Assembly: GCA_903921455.1 (NCBI GenBank)
Contig: CAIXPZ010000191.1
Location: 1 to 31,489 of the forward strand
Reading direction: 5' to 3'
DNA from: an uncultured Verrucomicrobia subdivision 3 bacterium
GTDB taxonomy: Bacteria > Verrucomicrobiota > Verrucomicrobiae > Limisphaerales > UBA11358
DNA: 31,489 nucleotides
The notes under the pieces were generated by a model. The model did no database searches. It had not been told where the DNA came from and worked only from the letters and a program-made list of their open reading frames with translations. Position 1 is the stretch's first letter. Each line of letters begins with the position of its first letter. Position numbers and translations under genes: made by a program. Positions 14,763-22,245 of the stretch are shown here, in pieces.

Positions 14763-17024
14763 CTATTTCCAAGCCACCTCGTAGATGCGGACGGCATTCT
14801 TGATGCCTTTGACCTGCACGGGGAACATTTCCATGCAGGTGGTCGCCACCGCCGGCGAATGGCGCAGCAAATGATTGTAAGTCGTATCGCTGATAATAAT
14901 GCGGCCGCTGCCGGAAACGCCTTCCAGCCGGCTGGCCAGATTCACTTCCCGGCCGAACACGGTGTAATTCAGGATGTGTTGATTTGACCCCATCAAGCCG
15001 ACGGTCACTGTGCCCGTGTTGATGCCGGTGCCAAGCTGGAGCGCGATGTGCAACGGCTTGGCCGGCTGGCCCGCGGCGATACGCATCCGGTTGTCCGCCT
15101 CGCGAACCGTATTTTCCGCCAGCCGTTTTACGTTTAATTCATGGATGGCACGCTGCGCCTCGATGGCGGCCTCGACGGCGGCCAACGCATGCTGCTCGTT
15201 CGTGACCGGCGCGTTCCAGAAGGCCATCACGCAATCGCCGATGTATTTGTCCAGCGTGCCGTTGTGATTTTTCACCGCGTCGGCGACGGCGGCGAGATAC
15301 AGGTTGACGATCTCCAGCGTTTCGCGCGCGGATTCCTCGTAATATTTTTCCGCCGTCGGCAGATCCACCTGGTGCGTGCGGACATATTCCGCGACCTCTT
15401 CCTGCAGCTGGTCCGTGAACGTGGTGAAACCGCGCACGTCCGCGAACAAGACCGTGACTTCGCGCCGCTCGCCGCCGAGCGACAGTTTTTCCGCGCCAAG
15501 CAATTCGTTCACCACGTCCGGCGAGACGATTTTGGAAAACACTGATTTCACACGGCGTTTTTCATCCTCTTCAAATACGACGCGGTGAATGATCAGACTC
15601 AAGTGTTCCATGAGCATGGCCCCCATGACCGGGAACAGCAGCGGCAGCCAGAGGCGGAATTTCACAAACACGGCAAAGGCCATAATGGTGTAGGCCAGCA
15701 TGAGCAAAATGGTCGCGCCCGCCGCCGCAAAGGCCCGCAGCTGCCAGGTCAGCAACGCCGTCAGCGCACCGAGAAACACAATCAGCGCAAAATCCTCCGC
15801 CTGCGTTGTGCGGCGGATGAAATGGCCGGTAATGACGGAGTTGGCGATGTTCCAATGCTTGCTGACCAGCAGCGTGTCGTGTTCGAGCGGCGTGGCACCG
15901 CGGTCGGTCAGGTCGTTGCCCTGCACGGCGGAGCCGACCACGACAAGCTTTCCTCGCAAATCGTTGCGCAGGCCATTCGTTTTGCCGAGCAAGCGCTGAT
16001 GATCCTGCCAGAGCAGATTTTCCACCGGCACGCGCAGCAGGCGGCGGTCTTCGGGGGTTAGCCGCCAATCCACGAGAAAATAGCCATGGGCATCCACCGG
16101 AATCACCCGCTGGACCCCATTCGTTCCGCGCAAAATAATCTTCCCGGCCGCCAGATCCACGCTGGACTGTTTGAGGTCGAGCCGGAGCTGCTGCGCGGCC
16201 AGCAGAATTCCCATGTGCCAGATACGTTCGGTGGTGAAGGCTTTGGCCGTGGGCGCAACGCCGGGCGGCAACGGGTCACCCACGAAATCGGAAACCTGAA
16301 AATTATAGTCCGCATCCAGCGGAACGACAACGCAGTTGGTGGTGCCGGATTGCGGCAGAATAATTTTGCCGGGGGCAAATCTTGCACCGGACAAGTCCAG
16401 GTCGAAATTTATCGCGGCTTGTTCAAAAAGCGGATGCCAGCTCCGGTATTCGCGAAAAGCTTTGACGCGGCGAAGAATGCCGTCGCTATCCTTGTCGGTC
16501 GTGATGTCGCCGAGGGCGAGCGCGTTAGTGGCAAAGAGACGGGGCGGGATGATTTCAGGGGTGGTGGCGAGGATGATGTTGCCAGCACGGCGGATCTGTT
16601 CGGCAAAGAATTCGTCGGATTCTTCAAAGCGGACACCATCACCCATCCGCACCGACGCATGGTCGGGGCGTAGTTCGCCAAAGAGCACATCAAAGCCGAC
16701 AGCTTCGGAACCTTGCGCGGTAAGTTCGTCTACTACGCGGCCATAAACTTGGCGGGGCCAGAGCAGTCCAAAACGGTAGCCAAGTTTCAAGCCTTGAACC
16801 TTTCCAATTTGAACGGCTTTGACACTGGATTCTTCAATTGAAACAAAGGCGAGATTGGTTGCCACCGGCATGGGAAAATGGCGGGCAGCGCGAACGCGCA
16901 GGTCGTAGGTCATGCGCTCCAGACGTTCAAGAAAATCCAAGCGAAGGACGCTGACACCACAAACAAGCGCGAGGACAGAAAGCGCAATGAGGAGTGGCTT
17001 TAGCTTGGGTCGCTTGAACTTCAC
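14763..17024 (-). CDS. CHASE2-domain class III adenylate cyclase
   Basis: A 753-residue membrane protein. A first transmembrane segment (11-27) is followed by a periplasmic CHASE2 sensor (about 35-400), three transmembrane segments (411-428, 434-455, 458-478), and a cytoplasmic class III cyclase domain (about 520-753). Catalytic features are metal Asp529 (VLFADVRGFT) and Asp597 (YIGD), adenine-contacting Lys593 (LDKYIGD), and the transition-state pair Asn695/Arg699 (VNLASR). The position usually Asp or Thr for purine recognition is Arg692 (FGREVN). An extra stretch of roughly 25 residues (541-566) lies after RGFTTFTDQL. It likely makes cAMP from an extracytoplasmic signal. A terminator-like hairpin separates it from the upstream FecR gene. 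Confidence 0.92.
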   Translation of the reverse strand: MKFKRPKLKPLLIALSVLALVCGVSVLRLDFLERLERMTYDLRVRAARHFPMPVATNLAFVSIEESSVKAVQIGKVQGLKLGYRFGLLWPRQVYGRVVDELTAQGSEAVGFDVLFGELRPDHASVRMGDGVRFEESDEFFAEQIRRAGNIILATTPEIIPPRLFATNALALGDITTDKDSDGILRRVKAFREYRSWHPLFEQAAINFDLDLSGARFAPGKIILPQSGTTNCVVVPLDADYNFQVSDFVGDPLPPGVAPTAKAFTTERIWHMGILLAAQQLRLDLKQSSVDLAAGKIILRGTNGVQRVIPVDAHGYFLVDWRLTPEDRRLLRVPVENLLWQDHQRLLGKTNGLRNDLRGKLVVVGSAVQGNDLTDRGATPLEHDTLLVSKHWNIANSVITGHFIRRTTQAEDFALIVFLGALTALLTWQLRAFAAAGATILLMLAYTIMAFAVFVKFRLWLPLLFPVMGAMLMEHLSLIIHRVVFEEDEKRRVKSVFSKIVSPDVVNELLGAEKLSLGGERREVTVLFADVRGFTTFTDQLQEEVAEYVRTHQVDLPTAEKYYEESARETLEIVNLYLAAVADAVKNHNGTLDKYIGDCVMAFWNAPVTNEQHALAAVEAAIEAQRAIHELNVKRLAENTVREADNRMRIAAGQPAKPLHIALQLGTGINTGTVTVGLMGSNQHILNYTVFGREVNLASRLEGVSGSGRIIISDTTYNHLLRHSPAVATTCMEMFPVQVKGIKNAVRIYEVAWK

Positions 17025-17043
17025 ACCGAGGGATTAAACAAAA

Positions 17044-17072
17044 AACCAGCGCAACTCAAGGCTGCGCTGGTT
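17044..17072 (-). terminator. Terminator or attenuator between fecR-like gene and cyclase
   Basis: A 10-bp stem AACCAGCGCA / TGCGCTGGTT (17044-17053 and 17063-17072) with a 9-base loop. It is followed on the minus strand by TTTTGTTT. It lies 20 bases after the FecR-protein stop and 19 before the cyclase ATG, so the cyclase may depend on read-through. Confidence 0.8.
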
Positions 17073-17092
17073 GAAAAGAATTAACTGAAGTA

Positions 17093-18004
17093 TCAAAGCG
17101 GCTGGCTGTCACCTTGTCCACCGCCGCCTTGTCCACCGCCGCCATTTCCACCACCACCCTTCCCCTTGCCTTTGCCGCCACCGTGACACGGGGAAATATA
17201 AATTTGAGTGTTATCAATGGTCTGAACAAACGCTACCGGTGAATAAGTGGTCTGTAGGGCATGAAATAAACTTTTCAAAAAGGACACCGCATCAGAATTA
17301 AGCGGCGCTATCTGGCCCGTGGCGGGATTAAACCAATTATCGGGACTCACGATGAACGTTTTAGCCGTGCCATCGGGCAATACCAGCGAGAGCACTACGC
17401 CGCCACCGGTGCTTTCAAAGACCGCCGTGGTGCCATCCACGCTGATACTGAACTGGGTGCCGCGGACACCCGCAATGCCGCTGGGTAACTTGATCAGGTA
17501 TTGTGAGGCACCGTTAAGTTTTTTGACACTGGCAAAAATTTTGCCCTTTTTCAAATCAAGTTCAGTATCACTGACGGTGTCCGCACCCGTGTCAATCACC
17601 GTGAGCTTATCAACGCTCAAGGTGGTGTCGGGCGTGAGGCGAACCACATTCTGTTCAGCAGCGGGCTGGTAGCTACTCATGCCCATGACTTTGGAACCTG
17701 GATGCGGGGCAGGATTAGAGGGATTCCATTTACCCTGCGCGGCAGAATGCGGCAAATTGATATCTTTACCGAGCACGACATCCACCACGCCATTGTAATC
17801 CGTGCGGATACTGGAGCCGACGGGCAGGATTTTACCCGCTACGAGTGGCTGCCATTTATCATCGCCCAGCGAGTAGCTGGCAATGCCATCCACCCGAACC
17901 ACCGTAACAAAGCCGTTGTCCGTGGCTTGCGCCGAGGCACTGACGGCGACACTGAAAATCAAACCACCCATCAGGGCGGCGAGCAGAGCTTGAAAGTTTT
18001 TCAT
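17093..18004 (-). CDS. Secreted FecR-domain protein with glycine-rich tail
   Basis: A 303-residue protein with a Sec signal peptide (MKNFQALLAALMGGLIFSVAVSASAQA is split here as a charged start, hydrophobic core to about residue 23, then an Ala-x-Ala site). The mature part has an SH3-like first segment (VTVVRVDGIASYSLGDDKWQPLVAG) and a FecR domain (LDLKKGKIFASVKKL; GIAGVRGTQFSISVDG). The last 30 residues are Gly/Lys/Gln-rich with GGGG repeats. FecR domains occur in cell-surface signalling proteins and often with CHASE2 proteins. The CHASE2 cyclase downstream is the natural candidate partner, as inference. It has its own near-consensus promoter. Confidence 0.9.
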   Translation of the reverse strand: MKNFQALLAALMGGLIFSVAVSASAQATDNGFVTVVRVDGIASYSLGDDKWQPLVAGKILPVGSSIRTDYNGVVDVVLGKDINLPHSAAQGKWNPSNPAPHPGSKVMGMSSYQPAAEQNVVRLTPDTTLSVDKLTVIDTGADTVSDTELDLKKGKIFASVKKLNGASQYLIKLPSGIAGVRGTQFSISVDGTTAVFESTGGGVVLSLVLPDGTAKTFIVSPDNWFNPATGQIAPLNSDAVSFLKSLFHALQTTYSPVAFVQTIDNTQIYISPCHGGGKGKGKGGGGNGGGGQGGGGQGDSQPL

Positions 18005-18035
18005 AATTCTTTTACGCAGATTTTAGACTGTCCAA

Positions 18036-18065
18036 AATATAGCGGCCGGCGGCCAGAGTTGTCAA
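18036..18065 (-). promoter_or_regulatory. Strong sigma-70-type promoter of the FecR-protein gene
   Basis: On the minus strand a perfect TTGACA (18060-18065) and TATATT (18036-18041) are separated by 18 bases. The predicted start is near 18029, giving a leader of about 25 bases. It is the closest match to consensus in the window along with the rpmH promoter. Confidence 0.75.
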
Positions 18066-18077
18066 TTGACTTTTCCC

Positions 18078-19997
18078 TCAATAATTAGGCGGTAGTTGCG
18101 GGCGGCCCGACGCTTGGGCGGCCAGCCTGGCTTCACAGATTGCCTGATAATTCAAGGCAATGGGATTATTACCCAGTAATTTCAGCGACCGGGCAAACCA
18201 TTCCTGGGCGGCGGCATAATCGCCGATTTGGACGTAATGCCAGCCGATATTCGCCAGCAAGAAGTAACCGTTGGGATCGCAGGCCTCGGCCTGCCCATAA
18301 ACAGGTGCCGCCTCCCGCGGCCGGCCCAGCCAGTCCAGGCACATCCCTTTACGCAAATAACTGTAAGCATCATGGGGATTGCCGCCAATGGCCAAACCAT
18401 ACCAGTCCAAGGCCTTTTGTCCGCGCTCGACGTAATCATGGCCACCGTTCAAGCTTTGCATCCGAAAACATTCACCGATCGCGTAAGCCGTCTGAAAATT
18501 GATAGGCTCGCAGGCGTAGGCTTTTTCCAGGGCCGCCGCGCGCTCCGGCGAATAAATCGGCAGCGTCTCCGCCTGCGCCAGCCAATGCGCCTCCCCTCCC
18601 AATTGCCAAGCCTGCACGCCAAAATAGAGAGCGACCACGCCCAAGGCGGTGGAAATAACCAGCTTCAGCGACCGGCGCGGGCGGAACCAAAAGCGTTCCG
18701 TCGCATACCGCGCATTACTCGCCACCAACGCCAGCAAGAGGACGCCCACCAGGGCATTGGCCGGGATGTGCAAATTAAAATCCATTGCCGAATGCACCGC
18801 CAGCGCCGCCAGTCCGCACACGGCCCCGAGGAAAAAAGCGAAGCGGTTGCTCTGGCCGCTGCCGAAATCATTTTCCTCGCGCCGCACATGCGGCCAGGTT
18901 CTTTTCAGCCAGAAAATAAAAATACCCGCGCCCGCTAAAACGATCACGCCTCCCACGGCCCCCCAGTCGGCCAGCAGATTCAGGTAATCGTTGTGCACCC
19001 GGTCGGGCCGGCCCTGCAACCCTTCCGGCCGGTATTCGCGGTAGCGATAATCAAAGTGCGCCGGCCCCACACCGCACCACGGATAATCCGCCCACATCCG
19101 CACCGCCGATTGCCACAGCGCCAACCGGGTTTTCGCCGTGGCATCCACCATGCCCAAGCCCGCGTCGCCCTCCGGCGTGGCGACGCGCCGCATATAGCCC
19201 ATGGTTCTCGACAAATAATGGGAGGATAAATACCCGCCGACCAGGAGCATCACCGCCAGCAGCAACACGGCCTTCAGCCGGTGATTGCCGTGGCCCAATA
19301 AAATTCCCAGCAGCAAAACGACGCCTGCGGCCGCCGCGAGGTAGCCGGCCCGCGAAAACGTCACCGCCAGCCCCGCCGCCAGCGCCAGCGCCGCGTAAAT
19401 CAGGAGGATTCGCGTGACGATATGCACCTTGCCGACCAGCAGATACGCCAAGGCCAGCGGCAACAGCATCGCCAGCAAACACGCCAGGTTGTTCGGCGAA
19501 ATGTAGGTGCCCGAAGCCCGACCGATGTAAGGCGATATTTGATTCCAGACCTGGTTCGTATTGTGCGTCAGCTGCGCCACGGCGTAGCACGCGATGACGG
19601 TGCCCGTGGCAATGAGCGTGCCGCTGATGGCGGAAATCTCCTCCTGCCCGCGAAAATTGTTCAGCGCGACAAAAAACAAGCAGCCAAACAACAAAACCTG
19701 AATCGTCTCCGCCCGCGCGACATATTCAATGTCCGCCGTGAAATAGCGCGCCACGGCGTAGGCCATGAACGCCAGCACCAACCAAGCCAGCGGCGGCCAG
19801 AGCAGTTTGGGTCGCGGATTCAGCCAAAGCCGCAGGCCCCACAGCAGAAACCCCACGGCGGCGGCCGCCTGCACGACGAGAAACGCCCACGGGTCCACCG
19901 CGCCAAAGGCCATCGGCGCGAACACCAGCATCCCCAGCACGAGAAATAAAATGCCGCGCTCGCACCACCAATCCAGATTCTTCCGAGTGTAAACCAT
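18078..19997 (-). CDS. O-antigen ligase / Wzy-like polymerase membrane protein with C-terminal TPRs
   Basis: A 639-residue protein with about ten or more hydrophobic segments over residues 10-450, then a soluble C-terminal tail of about 170 residues with tetratricopeptide-like repeats (YSYLRKGMCLDWLGRPREAAPVYGQA is one unit, shown here by its position near residue 545-570). The O-antigen-ligase (Wzy_C) pattern is visible: FSRAGYLAAAAG, then the periplasmic loop with WCGVGPAHFDYRYREYRP and DRVHNDYLNLLADWG. The family transfers or polymerises lipid-linked glycans at the periplasmic face. No glycan cluster is nearby, so the substrate is unknown. ATG 19997 was chosen over GTG 20039. Confidence 0.88.
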   Translation of the reverse strand: MVYTRKNLDWWCERGILFLVLGMLVFAPMAFGAVDPWAFLVVQAAAAVGFLLWGLRLWLNPRPKLLWPPLAWLVLAFMAYAVARYFTADIEYVARAETIQVLLFGCLFFVALNNFRGQEEISAISGTLIATGTVIACYAVAQLTHNTNQVWNQISPYIGRASGTYISPNNLACLLAMLLPLALAYLLVGKVHIVTRILLIYAALALAAGLAVTFSRAGYLAAAAGVVLLLGILLGHGNHRLKAVLLLAVMLLVGGYLSSHYLSRTMGYMRRVATPEGDAGLGMVDATAKTRLALWQSAVRMWADYPWCGVGPAHFDYRYREYRPEGLQGRPDRVHNDYLNLLADWGAVGGVIVLAGAGIFIFWLKRTWPHVRREENDFGSGQSNRFAFFLGAVCGLAALAVHSAMDFNLHIPANALVGVLLLALVASNARYATERFWFRPRRSLKLVISTALGVVALYFGVQAWQLGGEAHWLAQAETLPIYSPERAAALEKAYACEPINFQTAYAIGECFRMQSLNGGHDYVERGQKALDWYGLAIGGNPHDAYSYLRKGMCLDWLGRPREAAPVYGQAEACDPNGYFLLANIGWHYVQIGDYAAAQEWFARSLKLLGNNPIALNYQAICEARLAAQASGRPQLPPNY

Positions 19998-20010
19998 TGC
20001 GCAAAAAATG

Positions 20011-20043
20011 AACTGTGCCCACCGGTTTGGCAATCGCACAGTT
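20011..20043. promoter_or_regulatory. Inverted repeat upstream of the ligase gene
   Basis: Perfect 8-base arms AACTGTGC (20011-20018) and GCACAGTT (20036-20043) are separated by 17 bases. They end 13 bases before the ligase ATG. It could be a leader hairpin or paired operator half-sites. No regulator is assigned. Confidence 0.4.
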
Positions 20044-20168
20044 AGAAGAAAAACACCGCGCCCATGACGTTAAAATGGTGAAGCCGCTTGAATTCTTCGC
20101 GTCCTGCAGGCGACACCGCTCAACCCACTCCCACATTTGAGTGATGGCGCTTTTCCGCGTTCCTAGTC

Positions 20169-20174
20169 TATAAT
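20169..20174 (+). promoter_or_regulatory. -10 box (TATAAT) of the aminopeptidase gene
   Basis: A perfect TATAAT lies only nine bases before the aminopeptidase ATG, which would put the transcript start within about three bases of the start codon. No convincing -35 box is seen at 15-19 bases spacing. Confidence 0.5.
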
Positions 20175-20183
20175 TTTTTCATT

Positions 20184-21293
20184 ATGACCGACCCACGCTA
20201 TCCAAAACTCGCAACATTGCTCGTAAACTACTCCACCGCGCTCAAGCCGGGTGAGCGCATCCTACTGGACATGATTGATGTGCCGGATGAGTTCACCGTG
20301 GAACTCATTCGTGCCGTGCGTGCGGCGGGCGCCACGCCGTTCGTGGAGACGCGCCACACGCGCGTCGGGCGCGAATTACTGCTGGGCACCAACGCCAAAC
20401 ACGCCGCCGATGTCCGCGACCTGGAACTCCACCGCATGAAGAAGATGCAGGCCTACATCGCCATCCGCGGCAGCGCCAACATCACGGAAAACTCCGATGT
20501 GCCGAGTGGGTTACTGCAGATGTTCTCCAAGATCAATCGTCCTGTGTTGGACTATCGCGTGAATCAGACGCGCTGGTGCGTGCTGCGCTGGCCCACCCCC
20601 AGTATGGCGCAGGCCGCAGCGATGAGCACGGAGGCGTTTGAGAATTTGTATTTCGACGTGTGCACCATGGATTACGCCAAGATGGCGAAGGCCATGATCC
20701 CGCTAGAAAAGTTGATGAGCAAGACCGATCAGGTTCAGATCAAAGGGCCGGGCACGGACCTGAACTTCAGCATCAAAGGTATCGGCGCAAAAAAATGCGA
20801 GGGCACGCGGAACATTCCGGACGGCGAAGTATTTTCCTGCCCGACCAAGACGTCGGCGAATGGGGTGATCCAATTTAATACGCCAACGCTTTACTCGGGC
20901 ACGAAGTTTGAGAATGTGCGCCTCGAATTGAAAAATGGCAAGGTGGTCAACGCCACCTCCAACAACACCAAACGCCTCAACGAAATCCTCGATACGGACG
21001 CGGGGGCGCGGTTCATCGGTGAATTTGCCATCGGCTTCAATCCCTATATTCAGAATCCAATGTGCGACATCCTGTTCGATGAGAAGATTGCCGGCTCGCT
21101 GCACTTCACGCCCGGGAACGCTTACGAAGATTGCGGTAATGGCAACACGAGCGCCGTTCACTGGGACATGGTGCTGATCCAGCGTCCGGAATGGGGCGGC
21201 GGGGAAATCTGGTTCGACGGCCAGCTCATCCGCAAGGACGGGAAATTCCTGCCGAAAGAATTGCGCGGCTTGAATCCGGAAAATCTGAAATAA
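20184..21293 (+). CDS. M29-family (AmpS/AmpT) metalloaminopeptidase
   Basis: A 369-residue protein of the M29 thermophilic-type aminopeptidase family, cytoplasmic enzymes that use two metal ions to remove N-terminal residues from peptides. The metal and catalytic residues known from the family can be placed: Glu215 (NIPDGEVFSCP), Glu280 (FIGEFAIGFNP), His307 and Tyr314 (SLHFTPGNAY), His326 and Asp328 (SAVHWDMV). Length is slightly below the usual 400 or so. There is no signal peptide. It stands alone on the plus strand between two minus-strand blocks, with a terminator directly after it and a -10 box so close that the mRNA may be leaderless. Confidence 0.93.
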   Translation: MTDPRYPKLATLLVNYSTALKPGERILLDMIDVPDEFTVELIRAVRAAGATPFVETRHTRVGRELLLGTNAKHAADVRDLELHRMKKMQAYIAIRGSANITENSDVPSGLLQMFSKINRPVLDYRVNQTRWCVLRWPTPSMAQAAAMSTEAFENLYFDVCTMDYAKMAKAMIPLEKLMSKTDQVQIKGPGTDLNFSIKGIGAKKCEGTRNIPDGEVFSCPTKTSANGVIQFNTPTLYSGTKFENVRLELKNGKVVNATSNNTKRLNEILDTDAGARFIGEFAIGFNPYIQNPMCDILFDEKIAGSLHFTPGNAYEDCGNGNTSAVHWDMVLIQRPEWGGGEIWFDGQLIRKDGKFLPKELRGLNPENLK

Positions 21294-21295
21294 AA

Positions 21296-21322
21296 AACGG
21301 GCGACGCTCGGCGTCGCCCGTT
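21296..21322. terminator. Bidirectional terminator between aminopeptidase and LysR genes
   Basis: A perfect 12-bp stem AACGGGCGACGC / GCGTCGCCCGTT (21296-21307 and 21311-21322) with a 3-base loop. It is flanked by an A-run that gives TTTTTTA on the minus strand and a weaker TTCTT on the plus strand. It serves both convergent genes. Confidence 0.88.
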
Positions 21323-21336
21323 CTTAAAAAAGACGC

Positions 21337-22218
21337 TTAGATCGTGTCTTTGAGAATTGTCAGGAATTGCTTCATCGCGGGCGACAGCACCTTGTTCTTT
21401 TTGTAGATGGCAGCCAGCGGACGATAAAATTCCCCATCCTCGATCTGCACGGCCGCCAAGGTGCTCTTGTTGATCTCCTGCGTGACGGTGCCGATGGGCA
21501 CGATGGAAATACCCGCGTCAATTTCGACGGCGCGCTTCACAGTCTCGACGTTATCAAACTCCATGACATGCTTGATCTCGACGCCGTATTCGCGAAGGAT
21601 TTTATCCAGCGCCTTGCGCGTGGGGATGTCGGGCTCAAAGCCGATTACCTTCTGACCAGCAAGCGTCTTAAGCTTGATGGTTTTCTGCTTGGCAAAGGGG
21701 TGCTGCGGATGGCAGATCAGCACGAGCGGTTCCTTGCGCAGCGGAATGATCTCCAGCTTGGCGTCCTTGACCGGATAGGCGACGAGGCCAAGATCGACGA
21801 CGTTGCTGAACACGTCCTCGTAAACTTGATTCGCGCGGCGATACTCGACGTGAACATTCACGGTCGGGTAACTCTTCATGAACTTTTTGACATACGGCGG
21901 CAGGTCGTGCAGGCCGATGGAATAAATCGTCGCCACACGGATGGTGCCGGAGATGATGTCCTTCAATTCCTGCAATTTACTGTGCAGCGACTCGTAGGTC
22001 TGGATGATCTGCTTGCTGTAATCGTAGAGCACCTGTCCCTCGCGGGTGAGGCGGAATTTCTTCTTGCTGCGCTCAATCAGCAGTGACTTGAAGGTGCGCT
22101 CCAAGGAACTGATCTGCTGGCTGACCGCAGACTGGGTGACGCTGTTGATTTGCGCCGCCTTGGTGAAGCTCTCAGTTTCGGCCAAATCACAGAAGACTTT
22201 TAGGCTTTCGATTTGCAT
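21337..22218 (-). CDS. LysR-family transcriptional regulator
   Basis: A 293-residue LysR protein. The N-terminal winged helix-turn-helix reads FCDLAETESFTKAAQINSVTQSAVSQQISSLE, given here as residues 8-39. A linker helix and a two-lobe substrate-binding domain follow (TIRVATIYSIGLHDLPPYV onward). It resembles the CysL/CbbR-like branch, but the effector cannot be named. ATG 22218 was chosen because MQIESLKVF is the normal family opening; an upstream in-frame start at 22242 adds eight unrelated residues. It lies 27 bases after the hybrid kinase gene and is probably last in that minus-strand run. Confidence 0.92.
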   Translation of the reverse strand: MQIESLKVFCDLAETESFTKAAQINSVTQSAVSQQISSLERTFKSLLIERSKKKFRLTREGQVLYDYSKQIIQTYESLHSKLQELKDIISGTIRVATIYSIGLHDLPPYVKKFMKSYPTVNVHVEYRRANQVYEDVFSNVVDLGLVAYPVKDAKLEIIPLRKEPLVLICHPQHPFAKQKTIKLKTLAGQKVIGFEPDIPTRKALDKILREYGVEIKHVMEFDNVETVKRAVEIDAGISIVPIGTVTQEINKSTLAAVQIEDGEFYRPLAAIYKKNKVLSPAMKQFLTILKDTI

Positions 22219-22245
22219 AAGGAGAATTAAACAGAACTGCAAGCA

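Noticed and set aside
17100..17180. Repeat array (ccaccgcc units) considered as a CRISPR or tandem-repeat locus
   Set aside because: It is the codon repeat for the glycine-rich C-terminus of the FecR-domain protein, with no regular spacers.
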